A stretch of DNA of 64,000 nucleotides from contig NZ_JAIOKB010000007.1 in NCBI RefSeq assembly GCF_019898765.1, positions 1-64,000 of the forward strand, written 5' to 3'. A program made the position numbers and the translations under genes. The DNA is from Sphingomonas yunnanensis. Its GTDB lineage: Bacteria; Pseudomonadota; Alphaproteobacteria; Sphingomonadales; Sphingomonadaceae. This document shows, piece by piece, positions 8,043-17,549 of the stretch; within the stretch, counting starts at the first letter, position 1; every line of letters starts with the position of its first letter. The notes under the pieces were generated by a model. It made no database searches, was not told where the DNA came from, and saw only the letters and a program-made list of their open reading frames with translations.

Positions 8043-9842
8043 ATGAACAGGCGTGATTTCATCGGCGGGGCGGCCGCCGGTGCGGCCATCGCGGCGCTGC
8101 CGGCCGTGGCCGTGACTCCGGCCGGCGGCGACGCGGCGCTGCGCGCGACGCTCGACCGCTTCTTCTACGCACGGCTCGATGAGAGCCCCGAGCAGGCGAC
8201 GCGGCTCGGCCTCGACAGCGGCGCGCGCGCGGGGCTCAAGCGCCGGCTCGACGACGGCTCGTCCGCCGGTCAGGCCCGCGCCCTGGTCCGCGCGAGACAG
8301 GAACTCGCCGAGCTTCGGCGCTTCGATCGCGCCGCGCTCTCGCCCGCGGCGCAGCTCGACCTCGACGTCGTCACCTATCAGCTCAGCCGCGCGATCGGCG
8401 GCAGCGAGCGCTTCCGCTACGGCGCGACGATGGGACGGTTTGCGCCCTATATCCTGAGCCAGCTCACCGGCGCCTATCGCGACGTGCCTGACTTCCTTGA
8501 GTCGCAGCACCGCGTCCGCGATGCCGCCGAGGCCGACGCCTATCTCGCGCGGGTCGAGGCGCTCGCCGGCGCGATCGAGGACGACACCGCGCGCCAGCGC
8601 GCCGACGCCGCGCGCGGCGTGTTCGCGCCCGACTATATCCTCGACACGACGCTCAAGCAGCTCGCCGCCTTCCGCGACCAGGCACCCGAGCAGACCGTGG
8701 CGGTAGTCTCCTTCACCGCCAAGCTCGCCGCGGCGGGGCTGCCGGCCGAGCGCGCCGCGCGGGCGCGCGCGCTGGTGGCGGAGAAGGTCTTCCCCGCGCT
8801 CGACCGCCAGCGCGCACTCGTCACCGAGCTGCGCGCGCGCGCCACGCACGACGCCGGCTGCTGGCGCCTGCCCGACGGCGACGCTTATTACGCGGCCGCG
8901 GCCGAGGCGGCGACCACGGTGCCGATCTCGGGCGACGAGATCCACCGGCTCGGCCTCGCCCAGGTCGAGGAGATGTCCGGCCGCATCGACGCGATCCTGA
9001 AGGCGCAGGGCATGACGCAGGGCAGCGTCGGCGAGCGGCTGGTCGCGCTCAACAAGCGCCCCGACCAGCTCTTCCCCAACACCGATCCCGGGCGCGAGGC
9101 GCTGCTGGCGCAACTCACCCGCCAGATCGCGGCGATGCAGAAGCGTCTGCCCGAAGCCTTCGCCTCACTGCCCAAGGCGCCGGTCGAGGTGCGGCGGGTG
9201 CCCGCCTCGATCCAGGCGGGCGCGCCGGGCGGCTATTATGAGAACGCCTCGCTCGACGGCTCCCGCCCCGCGATCTACTATATCAACCTGCGCGACACGT
9301 TCGATCGGCCCAAGTTCGGGCTCGCCACGCTGACGCATCACGAAGCGGTACCGGGACACCACCTCCAAGTGATGCTGGCGCTGGAGAGCGAGGACATCCC
9401 GCTGATCCGACGCCGCGGCTTCTTCTCGGGCTATTCGGAAGGTTGGGCGCTCTACGCCGAGCAGCTCGCCGACGAGATGGGCATGTACGAGGGCGATCCG
9501 CTCGGCCAGGTCGGCTATCTCCAGTCGCTGCTGTTCCGCGCCACGCGGCTGGTGGTGGACAGCGGCATGCACGCCAAGCGCTGGAGCCGCGAGCAAGCGA
9601 CCGACTATCTGATCGCCACCACCGGCATCGCGCGCGGGCGAAGCCAGGGCGAGATCGATCGCTACACTGTCTGGCCCGGCCAGGCATGCAGCTACAAGAT
9701 CGGCCACACCGTGTGGACCCGGCTGCGCGACGAGGCGAAGGCGAAGCCGGGGTTCGACCTGAAACGCTTCCACGAGGTGCTGCGGCTCGGCGCGATGCCG
9801 CTGACGGTGCTCGAGCGCGTGGTGCGCGAGCGCTTCTCGTAA
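8043..9842 (+). CDS. DUF885 family protein, probable exported metallopeptidase
   Basis: 599 residues. The N-terminus carries a twin-arginine signal (MNRRDFIGGAAAGAAIAALP), so export folded through Tat is likely. The body is DUF885, recognisable by the metal-binding motif HHEAVPGHHLQ at about residue 440, GYSEGWALYAEQLADEMG downstream, and Tyr-rich stretches. Several DUF885 proteins are regarded as zinc-dependent carboxypeptidase-like enzymes, but substrates are mostly unknown. ATG 8043 is preceded by AGGGAGAAG and gives the Tat signal at the exact N-terminus; the open frame extends upstream but overlaps the divergent GGDEF-EAL gene. It is followed by a REP-like element and appears monocistronic. 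Confidence 0.88.
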   Translation: MNRRDFIGGAAAGAAIAALPAVAVTPAGGDAALRATLDRFFYARLDESPEQATRLGLDSGARAGLKRRLDDGSSAGQARALVRARQELAELRRFDRAALSPAAQLDLDVVTYQLSRAIGGSERFRYGATMGRFAPYILSQLTGAYRDVPDFLESQHRVRDAAEADAYLARVEALAGAIEDDTARQRADAARGVFAPDYILDTTLKQLAAFRDQAPEQTVAVVSFTAKLAAAGLPAERAARARALVAEKVFPALDRQRALVTELRARATHDAGCWRLPDGDAYYAAAAEAATTVPISGDEIHRLGLAQVEEMSGRIDAILKAQGMTQGSVGERLVALNKRPDQLFPNTDPGREALLAQLTRQIAAMQKRLPEAFASLPKAPVEVRRVPASIQAGAPGGYYENASLDGSRPAIYYINLRDTFDRPKFGLATLTHHEAVPGHHLQVMLALESEDIPLIRRRGFFSGYSEGWALYAEQLADEMGMYEGDPLGQVGYLQSLLFRATRLVVDSGMHAKRWSREQATDYLIATTGIARGRSQGEIDRYTVWPGQACSYKIGHTVWTRLRDEAKAKPGFDLKRFHEVLRLGAMPLTVLERVVRERFS

Positions 9843-9849
9843 TTCACTG

Positions 9850-9948
9850 CCGTCATCCTGAGCTGGTCTCAGGATCCACCGTGCCGCGAACTGAGGCGTG
9901 CTGGCTCCAGCGGCACGGTGGATTCTGAAGCAAGTTCAGGAAGACGGC
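9850..9948. repeat. REP-like inverted repeat, family A copy 1
   Basis: Outer arms CCGTC/GACGG enclose CATCCTGAGCTGGTCTCAGG, then ATCCACCGTGCCGC, and the mirrored stretch GCGGCACGGTGGATTCTGAA near the other end. The same architecture recurs at 30005-30101. It sits between the stops of convergent genes and could form a large imperfect hairpin. Confidence 0.75.
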
Positions 9949-9976
9949 GGGTACGAGTAAATAGCGGCGCCTTGCC

Positions 9977-12900
9977 TCACGCCGCCCCCGCCGCGGTCAC
10001 GCGGCCGCTGCGCTCGAGCTTGCCCCAGCCGACCAGCCAACCGCCGATCGCCGCCGCGATCGCGCGCAGCACCACCCAATACATGATCTGGCGATACACT
10101 AGCCGCTGCGCCACCAGCAGGTGCGCGGGATAGCGCGCGCGATGGCCGTCGAGGCGATAGGCGATCCAGCCGCACAGCACGTCGATCGCGGTGAAGGCGA
10201 TCCAATAGAGCCCCATCCGTGCGACGTCGCCGCTGGTCTGCGCCCAACCGTGCTGCGCCACGCGGAGCGCGGTTCCGCCGATCGAGACGAGCAGCGCGAG
10301 GTCGATCAGCGGCGAGATCGCGGCGAATGCAATCTGGAACAGCCACGCCTGCGGCAGACCCACCAGCGCCAGTCCCGAGGGCTTGCGCGTGCGCAGCACC
10401 GCGCGGTGCTTCCACAGGCATTGCAGCGTGCCGAAGGCCCAGCGGAAGCGCTGCTTGGCGAGCGAGCGGAAGCTCTCGGGCGCCTCGGTCCAGGCGATCG
10501 CGCTCGGATCATAGGTCACCCGCCAGCCCGCGCGCTGGATCGCGATAGTGAGATCCTGGTCCTCCGCCAGCGTGTCCTCGGGATAACCGCCGACCGCGTC
10601 GAGCGCGGCGCGCCGCCAGGCGCCGACCGCGCCGGGTACCACCGTCATCGCGTCGAAGCCCGCGAGGGCGCGACGCTCGAGGTTCTGCGCGGTGATATAT
10701 TCCACCGCCTGCCAGCGGGTGACGAGGTTGACGCGGTTGCCGACGCGCGCGTCACCCGCGACCGCGCCGATACGCTCGTCGGCGAACCAGCGCGCGAGGC
10801 GGCGGATCGTCGCCGGCTCGAACTGCGTGTCGGCGTCGAGCGCGATCACCACCTCGCCGGTCGCCGACAAGAGCGCGCGGTTGAGCGCCGCCGCTTTGCC
10901 GCCGTTGACCAAGGTGAGGAGCCGCACGCGCGGGTCGTTCGCGAAGGCGGCCTGGACCACCGCGCTGGTGCGGTCCTTCGATCCGTCATCGGCGACGATC
11001 ACCTCGAGCTGGGGATAGTCGCTCGCCAGCACGCGCTCGATCGACGAGACGATCACGCGTTCCTCGTTATAGGCGGGAATCACCACCGAGACGCTGGGCG
11101 CGAATACCGGCGGCTCGGGCCGCTTGCGCCGCGCCTGCACCCAGGCGAGCCCCGCCAGCAGCACCGCGCGCGCGATGCCGAGCGAGATGGCGAGGTAGAA
11201 CAGCCAGGCCAGCGCCGCCGCCAGCGCGGCGAGGACGACGAAGACCGCCACGTCGGTCCGCACCGCCCAGAGATCGCCCTCGGCCACCGGCGGCATCGCC
11301 TGCGCTGGGCTGGCGCCGACCAGCTGCGACGCGGTGACGAACGTATAGCCCTCGCCGCGCAGCTGGCGGATGATGCGCGGCAGCGCCGCCACGGTCTGGG
11401 ACCGGTCACCGCCGCCGTCGTGGAGCAGGATGACGTTGCCCGACTTCTCCGGCGTGGCCGAGTGGACCTGATCGAGCACCTGCTGGACGATCGCGTCCTC
11501 GCCCGGCCGCTGCCAGTCGTTCGGGTCGACGTGGAGGCCGACCACCGTGTAGCCCGCCTGCTGCGCCTGCAGCGCGGGTTCGAGCTCGTCGGTCGTGGTC
11601 GGCTCGGCGTCACCGAAATAAGGCGCGCGGAACAGCGTCATCGAGCGGCCGGTATAGGCCTCCACCAGCCGCTGCGTGGCGTTGAGCTCGAGCGCGGTCT
11701 CGCGCGGCCCCAGCCGCGCCATGTTCGGGTGCGTGTAGCTGTGATTGCCGATCTCGTCGCCGTCGCGCACGATGCGGTTGAGCAGCGCGGGGTGCTGCAG
11801 CGCGTTGCCGCCGATCACGAAGAAGGTCGCGGGTACGCGCGCCGCCTCGAGCACGTCGAGGATGCGCGGCGTCCAGGTCGCGTCGGGACCGTCGTCGAAG
11901 GTCAGCGCGAGCTTCTTCGGGTCGGCGGCGCCGGCGCGGCGGACGACATAGGGGGTCGGCAGCGCGTCGTAGCGCTCGCGCCGGATCAGCCCCTGCGGGT
12001 CGGCCCAGAGCGTGCGCTGCCCCGGCGTCGGCGTCGCGGTGATGCGCAGGATCTCGCCCGAGCCCTCGATGTCGGTGTTGAGCAGCGAGGACGGGCGGCG
12101 CAGGTCGGGGCGGCCGCCCGTGCGCATCGCGACGAGGGCCGCCCAGAAGCCCTGGTCCTCGCTGCCCAGCCGCCACAGCGCGACGCCGCCGATGTTGAGC
12201 TGGCGCAGCACCTGCATCTCGTTCCAGCTGGTCGCGGCGTCGAGCATCCAGATGGTGTGGCGCTGGCCGTCCTCGTCATAGGCGAAATTGGCGTTTCCGC
12301 TCGCGGGATCGAAGCTGATCGGCGCCTCGCTGTCGTGCGCGGCGAGCCATGCCTCCTCGATCGACAGCGCGTCGGTCGAGTCCCCGTGCCAGTCATAGGC
12401 GTAGCTGCCGAGCGCGACGATCAGCTTGTCGGCCGGCACGACGCGGCGCGCCGCCTCGACCTCGCGGATGAACCAATCCTGGGCCGCGATCGGCCCCGCC
12501 GTGCCGCCCTCCCAATGCTGGTCATAGGCCATCAGGATGACCTTGTCGGTCGCCTGCGCGATGGCGGCGAGCGGCCAGCTGTCATCCTCGGCGGGCGCAG
12601 TCACCGCCAGTGTCGTGCCCTTCGGCATCGCGGCGTGGAGCGTGCGCAGGAAGGCGAGATAGGGGCGCATCGCGGTTTCGGGCAGCGACTCGAAGTCCAT
12701 CACCAGGCCTCCGGCGCGGCGCTGCGCGACATAGGCCGCGAGCCGCTGCGCCAGCTCGTCCCGCGCGCGCGGGTCGGCGAGCAGCGCGGCGCTGCCCTTG
12801 CCGTCCCACTGCTCCTCACCGAGATTCTGCACCATCGGGAGCACCTTGGGCGCGTGCGGCAGCGCCGCGAGGCTGCGCTCGAAGGCGCCGTCGCGCTCCA

Positions 12901-13288
12901 CGGTGACGCGATGCTGCGGCCCCGCGACGCTGATCAGCGCCGGCACGACCCAGTCGAGCGCGGCGGCGTTGCGGCGGAAGGAGGCGAGGCTGTCGTCGTT
13001 GCCCGGGACGTAGAAAGCGATGCTGAGCGGCGCGTCGCCCGCTCTCTTCGCCGCCGCGCGGCGGTGCGGCAGCCAGGCGGCGAGGCCGTGGCGGTGCTGC
13101 TCGCCGCGCGCGGCGGCGGCATGCGCGCGCGGTAGCGGCAGGCGCAGGTCGATCCCGCGCGGCACCGCCACCAGCGTGGTGGCGAATGCGATGGCCGCCG
13201 CGATCACCGCGATCAGCAGTGCCGCGATGACGCGCTTGGAGCGGCGGCTGCGGCGACCGGTGGGATCGAAGAAGACGGGGGCGGACAT
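9977..13288 (-). CDS. Three-domain polysaccharide enzyme: GH18-like, NodB deacetylase, family 2 glycosyltransferase
   Basis: 1103 residues. An N-terminal span (about 19-42) leads to a GH18-like barrel (about 85-400) with GGLVMDFESLP carrying a candidate acid Glu at 200. A NodB polysaccharide deacetylase domain follows (about 455-660) with TFDDGPD (463-469), HSYTHP (516-521) and LLHDGGGD. After a span (about 678-705) comes a processive GT2 domain with VADDGS, the DAD metal motif (818-820), EDQD (909-912) and QRFRW (946-950), then C-terminal spans. The arrangement suggests synthesis, deacetylation and trimming of an exported amino-sugar polymer. The product is unknown. Similar fusions occur in related bacteria. 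Confidence 0.9.
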   Translation of the reverse strand: MSAPVFFDPTGRRSRRSKRVIAALLIAVIAAAIAFATTLVAVPRGIDLRLPLPRAHAAAARGEQHRHGLAAWLPHRRAAAKRAGDAPLSIAFYVPGNDDSLASFRRNAAALDWVVPALISVAGPQHRVTVERDGAFERSLAALPHAPKVLPMVQNLGEEQWDGKGSAALLADPRARDELAQRLAAYVAQRRAGGLVMDFESLPETAMRPYLAFLRTLHAAMPKGTTLAVTAPAEDDSWPLAAIAQATDKVILMAYDQHWEGGTAGPIAAQDWFIREVEAARRVVPADKLIVALGSYAYDWHGDSTDALSIEEAWLAAHDSEAPISFDPASGNANFAYDEDGQRHTIWMLDAATSWNEMQVLRQLNIGGVALWRLGSEDQGFWAALVAMRTGGRPDLRRPSSLLNTDIEGSGEILRITATPTPGQRTLWADPQGLIRRERYDALPTPYVVRRAGAADPKKLALTFDDGPDATWTPRILDVLEAARVPATFFVIGGNALQHPALLNRIVRDGDEIGNHSYTHPNMARLGPRETALELNATQRLVEAYTGRSMTLFRAPYFGDAEPTTTDELEPALQAQQAGYTVVGLHVDPNDWQRPGEDAIVQQVLDQVHSATPEKSGNVILLHDGGGDRSQTVAALPRIIRQLRGEGYTFVTASQLVGASPAQAMPPVAEGDLWAVRTDVAVFVVLAALAAALAWLFYLAISLGIARAVLLAGLAWVQARRKRPEPPVFAPSVSVVIPAYNEERVIVSSIERVLASDYPQLEVIVADDGSKDRTSAVVQAAFANDPRVRLLTLVNGGKAAALNRALLSATGEVVIALDADTQFEPATIRRLARWFADERIGAVAGDARVGNRVNLVTRWQAVEYITAQNLERRALAGFDAMTVVPGAVGAWRRAALDAVGGYPEDTLAEDQDLTIAIQRAGWRVTYDPSAIAWTEAPESFRSLAKQRFRWAFGTLQCLWKHRAVLRTRKPSGLALVGLPQAWLFQIAFAAISPLIDLALLVSIGGTALRVAQHGWAQTSGDVARMGLYWIAFTAIDVLCGWIAYRLDGHRARYPAHLLVAQRLVYRQIMYWVVLRAIAAAIGGWLVGWGKLERSGRVTAAGAA

Positions 13289-13428
13289 GGGCAGGCCTTC
13301 ATGGGCGCGCGACGCGCGGGAACGATCGCCCCCTACCCAAGCCCGGATAATCGCCGCGTGGGCCGAGGCTTACAAGTTCGTCATGATCCAATTCGGCGGG
13401 GTCCCACGCCCGCCTCATGGTCGCCGTG

Positions 13429-13584
13429 CTAGCCTAAGATGCCCGAGCGATACCAGCGCCGGATCGCGGGCAATCGCGTCAACTCGCACCCGCAGCGCCG
13501 GCAGCGCGTGTGTGCGGCGCCGTTGCCGTCGATCGTCACGCGGCGATTCGGCAGGTGTCGGCCGGCGCGGCACTCCGCCGGCAT
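13429..13584 (-). CDS. Small zinc-ribbon-like protein (51 residues)
   Basis: A 51-residue reading frame with one Cys near the start (PAECRAGRH) and a CRRCGCE cluster near residues 28-34, ending RRWYRSGILG. The C-x-x-G-R-H...CxxCG layout resembles small single-domain zinc-ribbon proteins seen in sphingomonads. ATG 13584 has AGGGGA at good distance. It lies 56 bases downstream of mprF on the same strand, so may be the last gene of that operon. The longer in-frame extension upstream overlaps mprF and is not used. Function is unknown. Confidence 0.6.
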   Translation of the reverse strand: MPAECRAGRHLPNRRVTIDGNGAAHTRCRRCGCELTRLPAIRRWYRSGILG

Positions 13585-13640
13585 CGGCTCGTCCCCTGCG
13601 CCGGCCTGCGCGCCACCGCTCGCACCCAGCCCGGCGGGTC

Positions 13641-16283
13641 TCACGACGACGCCAGGTTGAGCAGGGCGTCGACCGGGCGTGGCGGCGTCACCTGGAAGCG
13701 CGCCATCATCCCGCCCGCACGCGGCGCCGCGCTCGCCGCCGCGGACGGCTTGCCGACCAGCAGCGAGAGGTCGCGCAGCGCCTTGATCATCGCCAGTCCG
13801 CGCGGCGCGGCGATGTAGCGGGGCTCCCACTCGGGCGCGAACTTCTCTTTGTAGGTGCGCAATCCACGGAAGCCGTAGAAACGCTCGCCGTGGTGGAAGA
13901 TCAGCGCCGCCGCGCGCGCCCAGGCGGGGGCGAGCCGCCGCCCGGCGATGCCGGAGAGCGGCGCGATGCCGAGCGAGAAGCGGCGGAAGCCGCGCTCGCG
14001 CGCCCAGTCGATCAGGTGCACGAACAGGAAGTCCATCGTCCCCGCCGGCATGTCGTCGCGGTGGCGCATCAGGTCGACCGAGGCCTCGCTCCGCCCCTCG
14101 GTGAGCCAGAGGTTGGCGAAGGCGACGATCTGGCCCGCGACGCAGACCAGCGCCACGTCGAAATGGCTGAGATAGTCGCGATCGAAGCGCCCGAGGCTGA
14201 AGCCCTTCTCATGGTGCCCCTTGGCGCGCATCCACTCGTCCGAGATGGCTTCGAGCTCGTCGATGATCACCGGCACCGCCGCGGCGGGAACGATGCGGAA
14301 CTCGGCGCCCTTGCGCGCGGCGGCGCGCTCCGCCTTGCGCACCGAGCGCAGCCGCGGCACGTCGAGCGCGAAGGACGGCAGGTCGACGATCGCCTCTTCG
14401 CCGTATTTCACGATCTGCAGCCCCATGCCGATCGCGAGATCGAGCACCAGCCCGGTGACCTGATAGAGCAGCAGCCGGCCCTGCGCGCGGTCGGCGAGGT
14501 CGCGGATCCGCCACAGCAGCTCGCCCCAGGTCTCGGCCGGGCCGATCGGGTCGCCCATGATGATCCAGCTGGTGCCGCGCACCTGATACATCAACATCGC
14601 GCGCCCGTCCTCGGAGAGCAGGAAGCGCTTGTCACCGGTCAGCGCCAGCATCGCGTCGGTGCGCTCGGCGTTCGCGAGCACGCGCGTCACCGCGGCGGGA
14701 TCGACGGGGACGTCGGGGACGCTGCGGGCGGGCCCGAGCAGCCGCCACAGGGCCACTGCCGCGAGCATCACCGCGACCGCCAGCGTGGCGCGCAGGAAAC
14801 GCGGCGCATCGCCGTGCAGCGCGAAATGCCACCACAGATCGTCGTCGTACGGCACGTGGCGATAGGCGATCAGACCGGCCCAGGCGGCGACACCCACCGC
14901 CACGGCGACCGCCACCAGCCACGCGCCCGAGAGCGGTGCCTGCGTCAGCGCGGTGCGCCGATAGAAGGCGCCGCGGGTCCATTGCAGCAGCGCGGCGAGC
15001 GCGAGGCACACCGCGGCCTCCTCATAGTCGACCCCCTTCGCCAGCGAGAACACGGCACCGGCGAGCAGCAGCGCGCGCGTCGCGACGAAGGCGCCGTCGA
15101 GCCGGCGGTACAGACCAGGCGCGAGCAGCAGCAGCCCGGTGCCGACCAGGCTCGCGGCGACGTGGCTCGCCTCGATGAAGGGCAGCGGCAATAGTGCATG
15201 AAGCGCACCGATACGCGGCGCCAGCGCGGGCAGCGAGCCCGAGAGCAGCAGCATCGCACCGCCGGCGAAGCTGGCCGCGGCGAGCACCAGCGGTGCCACC
15301 TCGCTCGCCAGCGCGCTCGAGTCGCGCAGCAGCCGCGGCAGGCCGTGCTGACGGCGTCCCTCGTGCCACGCCAGCAGCGCCACGCCCAGCGCGAGCGGCA
15401 GCACGTAATAGGCCAGGCGATAGGCGATCAGCGCCGCCACCAGCGCGGTGCGGTCACCCGGCACCACCGCCAGCACCACCGCCTCGAACACGCCGATGCC
15501 GCCGGGGACATGAGTTATCAGCGCGACGACGATGCCGAGCGCATAGGCCAAGACGAAAGCGGGGAGCAGGGCGAGCGGCGCGTGCGGGATCAGCACGAAC
15601 AGCGCGGCCGCGGCCGCGGCCGTGTCGACCAGCGCGATCGCGATCTGCGCCGCCGCCTGCGAGGCGCTCGGCAGCGGCAGCGTGAGTCGCCATATACGCA
15701 GCGGCCCGCGCGCCATGCCGCAGGCGACGACCAGCGCGACGACCCCGGCGAGCACCGCGGCACCGATCGCGTGCGCCGCGGCGGCGCTCAGCGTCACGTC
15801 CGCGAGCACGATCGGGCCGTCGCGCAGCGTCAGCGCCGCACACGCGACGGTAATGACACCGAGCCAGAAGGTCGCGCTGGCGATACCGACGACTCGCGCC
15901 ACGTCCGGACCATCCAGCCCCGCGGCGGTATAGACGCGGTATCGCGCCGAGCCGCCGGTCAGCAGTCCCAACCCTAGATTGTGCGACAGCGTGTAGCTGG
16001 TGAAGGAGCCGAGCGCAGCGACTCGCCAAGGCAGCGGTCGCCCGATCACGCGCAGCGCCATCGCGTCGTAGAGCGTCAGCGCGAGATAGCTGAGCGCGGT
16101 GAAGCCGAGCGCCGCGGCGATCCGCGCGCCCGACAGTCCGTGGATCGCCGCGCGCACGTCCGCGAGCCGGATCTCGCGGGTGAGCCGCTCGACCGCGGCG
16201 AAGCCGAGCCCGAGCAGCAGCACCACCGCCGCCACGGTGACAGGGGTGCGATAGCGTTCGAGACGGGCGCGCAGCTCAGGCAT
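13641..16283 (-). CDS. mprF: Bifunctional lysylphosphatidylglycerol synthetase/flippase (MprF/LpiA)
   Basis: 880 residues. The N-terminal half has many membrane spans of the UPF0104 flippase type (LSHNLGLGLLTGGSARYRVY, HVPGGIGVFEAVVLAV). The C-terminal third is a cytoplasmic DUF2156 synthase with two GNAT-like folds (GDKRFLLSEDGRAMLMYQVR, WIIMGDPIG, EASVDLMRHRDDMPAGTMDFLF, RRFSLGIAPLSG). MprF transfers an amino acid, often lysine, from tRNA to phosphatidylglycerol and flips the product, raising acid and cationic-peptide resistance. The start overlaps the DUF2147 stop by eight bases. The AcvB homologue two genes upstream supports the LpiA assignment. Amino-acid specificity (Lys or Ala) is not readable. 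Confidence 0.93.
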   Translation of the reverse strand: MPELRARLERYRTPVTVAAVVLLLGLGFAAVERLTREIRLADVRAAIHGLSGARIAAALGFTALSYLALTLYDAMALRVIGRPLPWRVAALGSFTSYTLSHNLGLGLLTGGSARYRVYTAAGLDGPDVARVVGIASATFWLGVITVACAALTLRDGPIVLADVTLSAAAAHAIGAAVLAGVVALVVACGMARGPLRIWRLTLPLPSASQAAAQIAIALVDTAAAAAALFVLIPHAPLALLPAFVLAYALGIVVALITHVPGGIGVFEAVVLAVVPGDRTALVAALIAYRLAYYVLPLALGVALLAWHEGRRQHGLPRLLRDSSALASEVAPLVLAAASFAGGAMLLLSGSLPALAPRIGALHALLPLPFIEASHVAASLVGTGLLLLAPGLYRRLDGAFVATRALLLAGAVFSLAKGVDYEEAAVCLALAALLQWTRGAFYRRTALTQAPLSGAWLVAVAVAVGVAAWAGLIAYRHVPYDDDLWWHFALHGDAPRFLRATLAVAVMLAAVALWRLLGPARSVPDVPVDPAAVTRVLANAERTDAMLALTGDKRFLLSEDGRAMLMYQVRGTSWIIMGDPIGPAETWGELLWRIRDLADRAQGRLLLYQVTGLVLDLAIGMGLQIVKYGEEAIVDLPSFALDVPRLRSVRKAERAAARKGAEFRIVPAAAVPVIIDELEAISDEWMRAKGHHEKGFSLGRFDRDYLSHFDVALVCVAGQIVAFANLWLTEGRSEASVDLMRHRDDMPAGTMDFLFVHLIDWARERGFRRFSLGIAPLSGIAGRRLAPAWARAAALIFHHGERFYGFRGLRTYKEKFAPEWEPRYIAAPRGLAMIKALRDLSLLVGKPSAAASAAPRAGGMMARFQVTPPRPVDALLNLASS

Positions 16284-16710
16284 GGGGCGGCTGCGCGACG
16301 CGGTGCCACAGCTGCGAGCGACACACGAGACCGTGGAGGATGCAGCCCTTCACGCGCAGACCGTCGCTGCCGACCGGCTCGATCTTCGAGTAGAAGCGCC
16401 GCCCCATGTCGGGGACGAAGACGGTGCCGACCCACCCACCCGAGGTCGGGCGGTAGTTCTCCAGCAGCTGGGTACCGATCAGCCCGGTGACGCCGCCCTC
16501 ACGCGCGTCGGCCTGCGCCTCGGCACTGGCCCAGACGATCCAGCCGCACAGCCGGTCGCCGCAGGCGCCCGTCCGCACCGCCACCGATCCATAAGGGTTG
16601 AGCCACGTCCCCAGCGGGCTCGCGGTCGGCGCAGCCACCGCCGCGGCCGGGAGCGCGAACGCCGCCGCCACCGCGATCGTCGTCGCCAACACCCCGCGCA
16701 TGCTTCTCAC
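16276..16710 (-). CDS. DUF2147 secreted protein
   Basis: 144 residues. A signal peptide (hydrophobic ATTIAVAAAFALPAAAVAAP) is followed by a small DUF2147 domain: GTWLNPYGSVAVRTGACGDRLCGWIVW near its start, then a C-terminal WVGTVFVPDMGRRFYSKIE and CILHGLVCRSQLW. Four Cys residues could form two periplasmic disulfides. GTG 16710 is favoured since AGGGG lies eight bases upstream; ATG 16701 is a possible start. It sits between acvB and mprF and overlaps mprF by eight bases. DUF2147 proteins have no established enzymatic role; context suggests an envelope function. Confidence 0.85.
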   Translation of the reverse strand: MRSMRGVLATTIAVAAAFALPAAAVAAPTASPLGTWLNPYGSVAVRTGACGDRLCGWIVWASAEAQADAREGGVTGLIGTQLLENYRPTSGGWVGTVFVPDMGRRFYSKIEPVGSDGLRVKGCILHGLVCRSQLWHRVAQPPHA

Positions 16711-16802
16711 GTGTACAATCCCCTGCTCTGTTTGAGCGACCGTGTAGGACGGCGCGCATTGCGGGAGCTTCGTCGTCGACTGAATAATCGGTAATGTGGC
16801 GC

Positions 16803-17546
16803 TCAGCGGCCCTGGCGGACCGCCCGCCACACCGTCGCGCACAGCCGATCCGGGTCATGGTTGAGGTAATGGTCGCCGGGCAGCGCCACGGCGCGCACGT
16901 TGCGCTGGCGCCATAGCGGGCACAGGCTGTTCGCCTCGGTCGCACCATGGACGCAGAGCACGGGTACCCAGTCAACGCGGCGCGCGCTCGGCAGCGCGGC
17001 ACGGTCGGGCGGTCCGTCGAACAGGCCGTTGGGGGTGGCGCGGAACAGCAAGGTGTTGCCGGGAACCGCGAGGATCAGCTGCGGCACGCGCGCGCGCAGC
17101 GGCAGTGGCAGCAGGCTCGCGCCATATTGCAGCATGTCGGCGCCGAACGATTGGCCGACCAGCAGCACCCGCTCTGCCCCCGGCAGCGCGAGCGCGCGGC
17201 GGGTCACCTCGGCGACCAGCGCGGCGGCTTCCGCAGGAGTGCGTCCCTCGCGGAAGGCGGTCAGCGAGTTGATCTCGAGGACGGGGATACCGTGCGCCGC
17301 CAGCGTACGCCCAATATGCGGGGTCATCCCGGCGTCGAAGCCGGAATCGCCCGAGAGCAGCACCGCCACCAGCCCGCGCTGCGCCGGAGAGGGCGCCCGT
17401 GCCGCCGGCACCAGCCGGTACATCGAGGCGTTATAGTAACCGAGCGAACCGAGATAGCCGAGCACCAGCAGCGCGATCCCGGCGAGCAGCGCCAGGGCGA
17501 CGCCGAGCGGGTTGCGACGGCGCGGCGGCGCGGGGAAGTCAGTCAT
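16803..17546 (-). CDS. acvB: AcvB/VirJ-family lysyl-phosphatidylglycerol hydrolase
   Basis: 247 residues. A short N-terminal cytoplasmic tail precedes one span (GVALALLAGIALLVLGYLGSL), placing an alpha/beta-hydrolase VirJ domain in the periplasm. Visible are VLLSGDSGFD, the nucleophile elbow LLVGQSFGADML, and a late HxxxH-type stretch GDHYLNHDPD. AcvB of Agrobacterium and Rhizobium hydrolyses lysyl-phosphatidylglycerol made by LpiA, which fits mprF two genes downstream. It is shorter than the two-domain AcvB and resembles the single-domain VirJ. The start at 17546 is three bases after the stop of the preceding small membrane protein. Confidence 0.85.
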   Translation of the reverse strand: MTDFPAPPRRRNPLGVALALLAGIALLVLGYLGSLGYYNASMYRLVPAARAPSPAQRGLVAVLLSGDSGFDAGMTPHIGRTLAAHGIPVLEINSLTAFREGRTPAEAAALVAEVTRRALALPGAERVLLVGQSFGADMLQYGASLLPLPLRARVPQLILAVPGNTLLFRATPNGLFDGPPDRAALPSARRVDWVPVLCVHGATEANSLCPLWRQRNVRAVALPGDHYLNHDPDRLCATVWRAVRQGR

Positions 17547-17549
17547 GGC

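Noticed and set aside
10121..13135. 1004-codon frame opposite the GH18/NodB/GT2 gene
   Set aside because: Length is an artefact of GC-rich codon use; the other strand carries intact catalytic motifs of three families.
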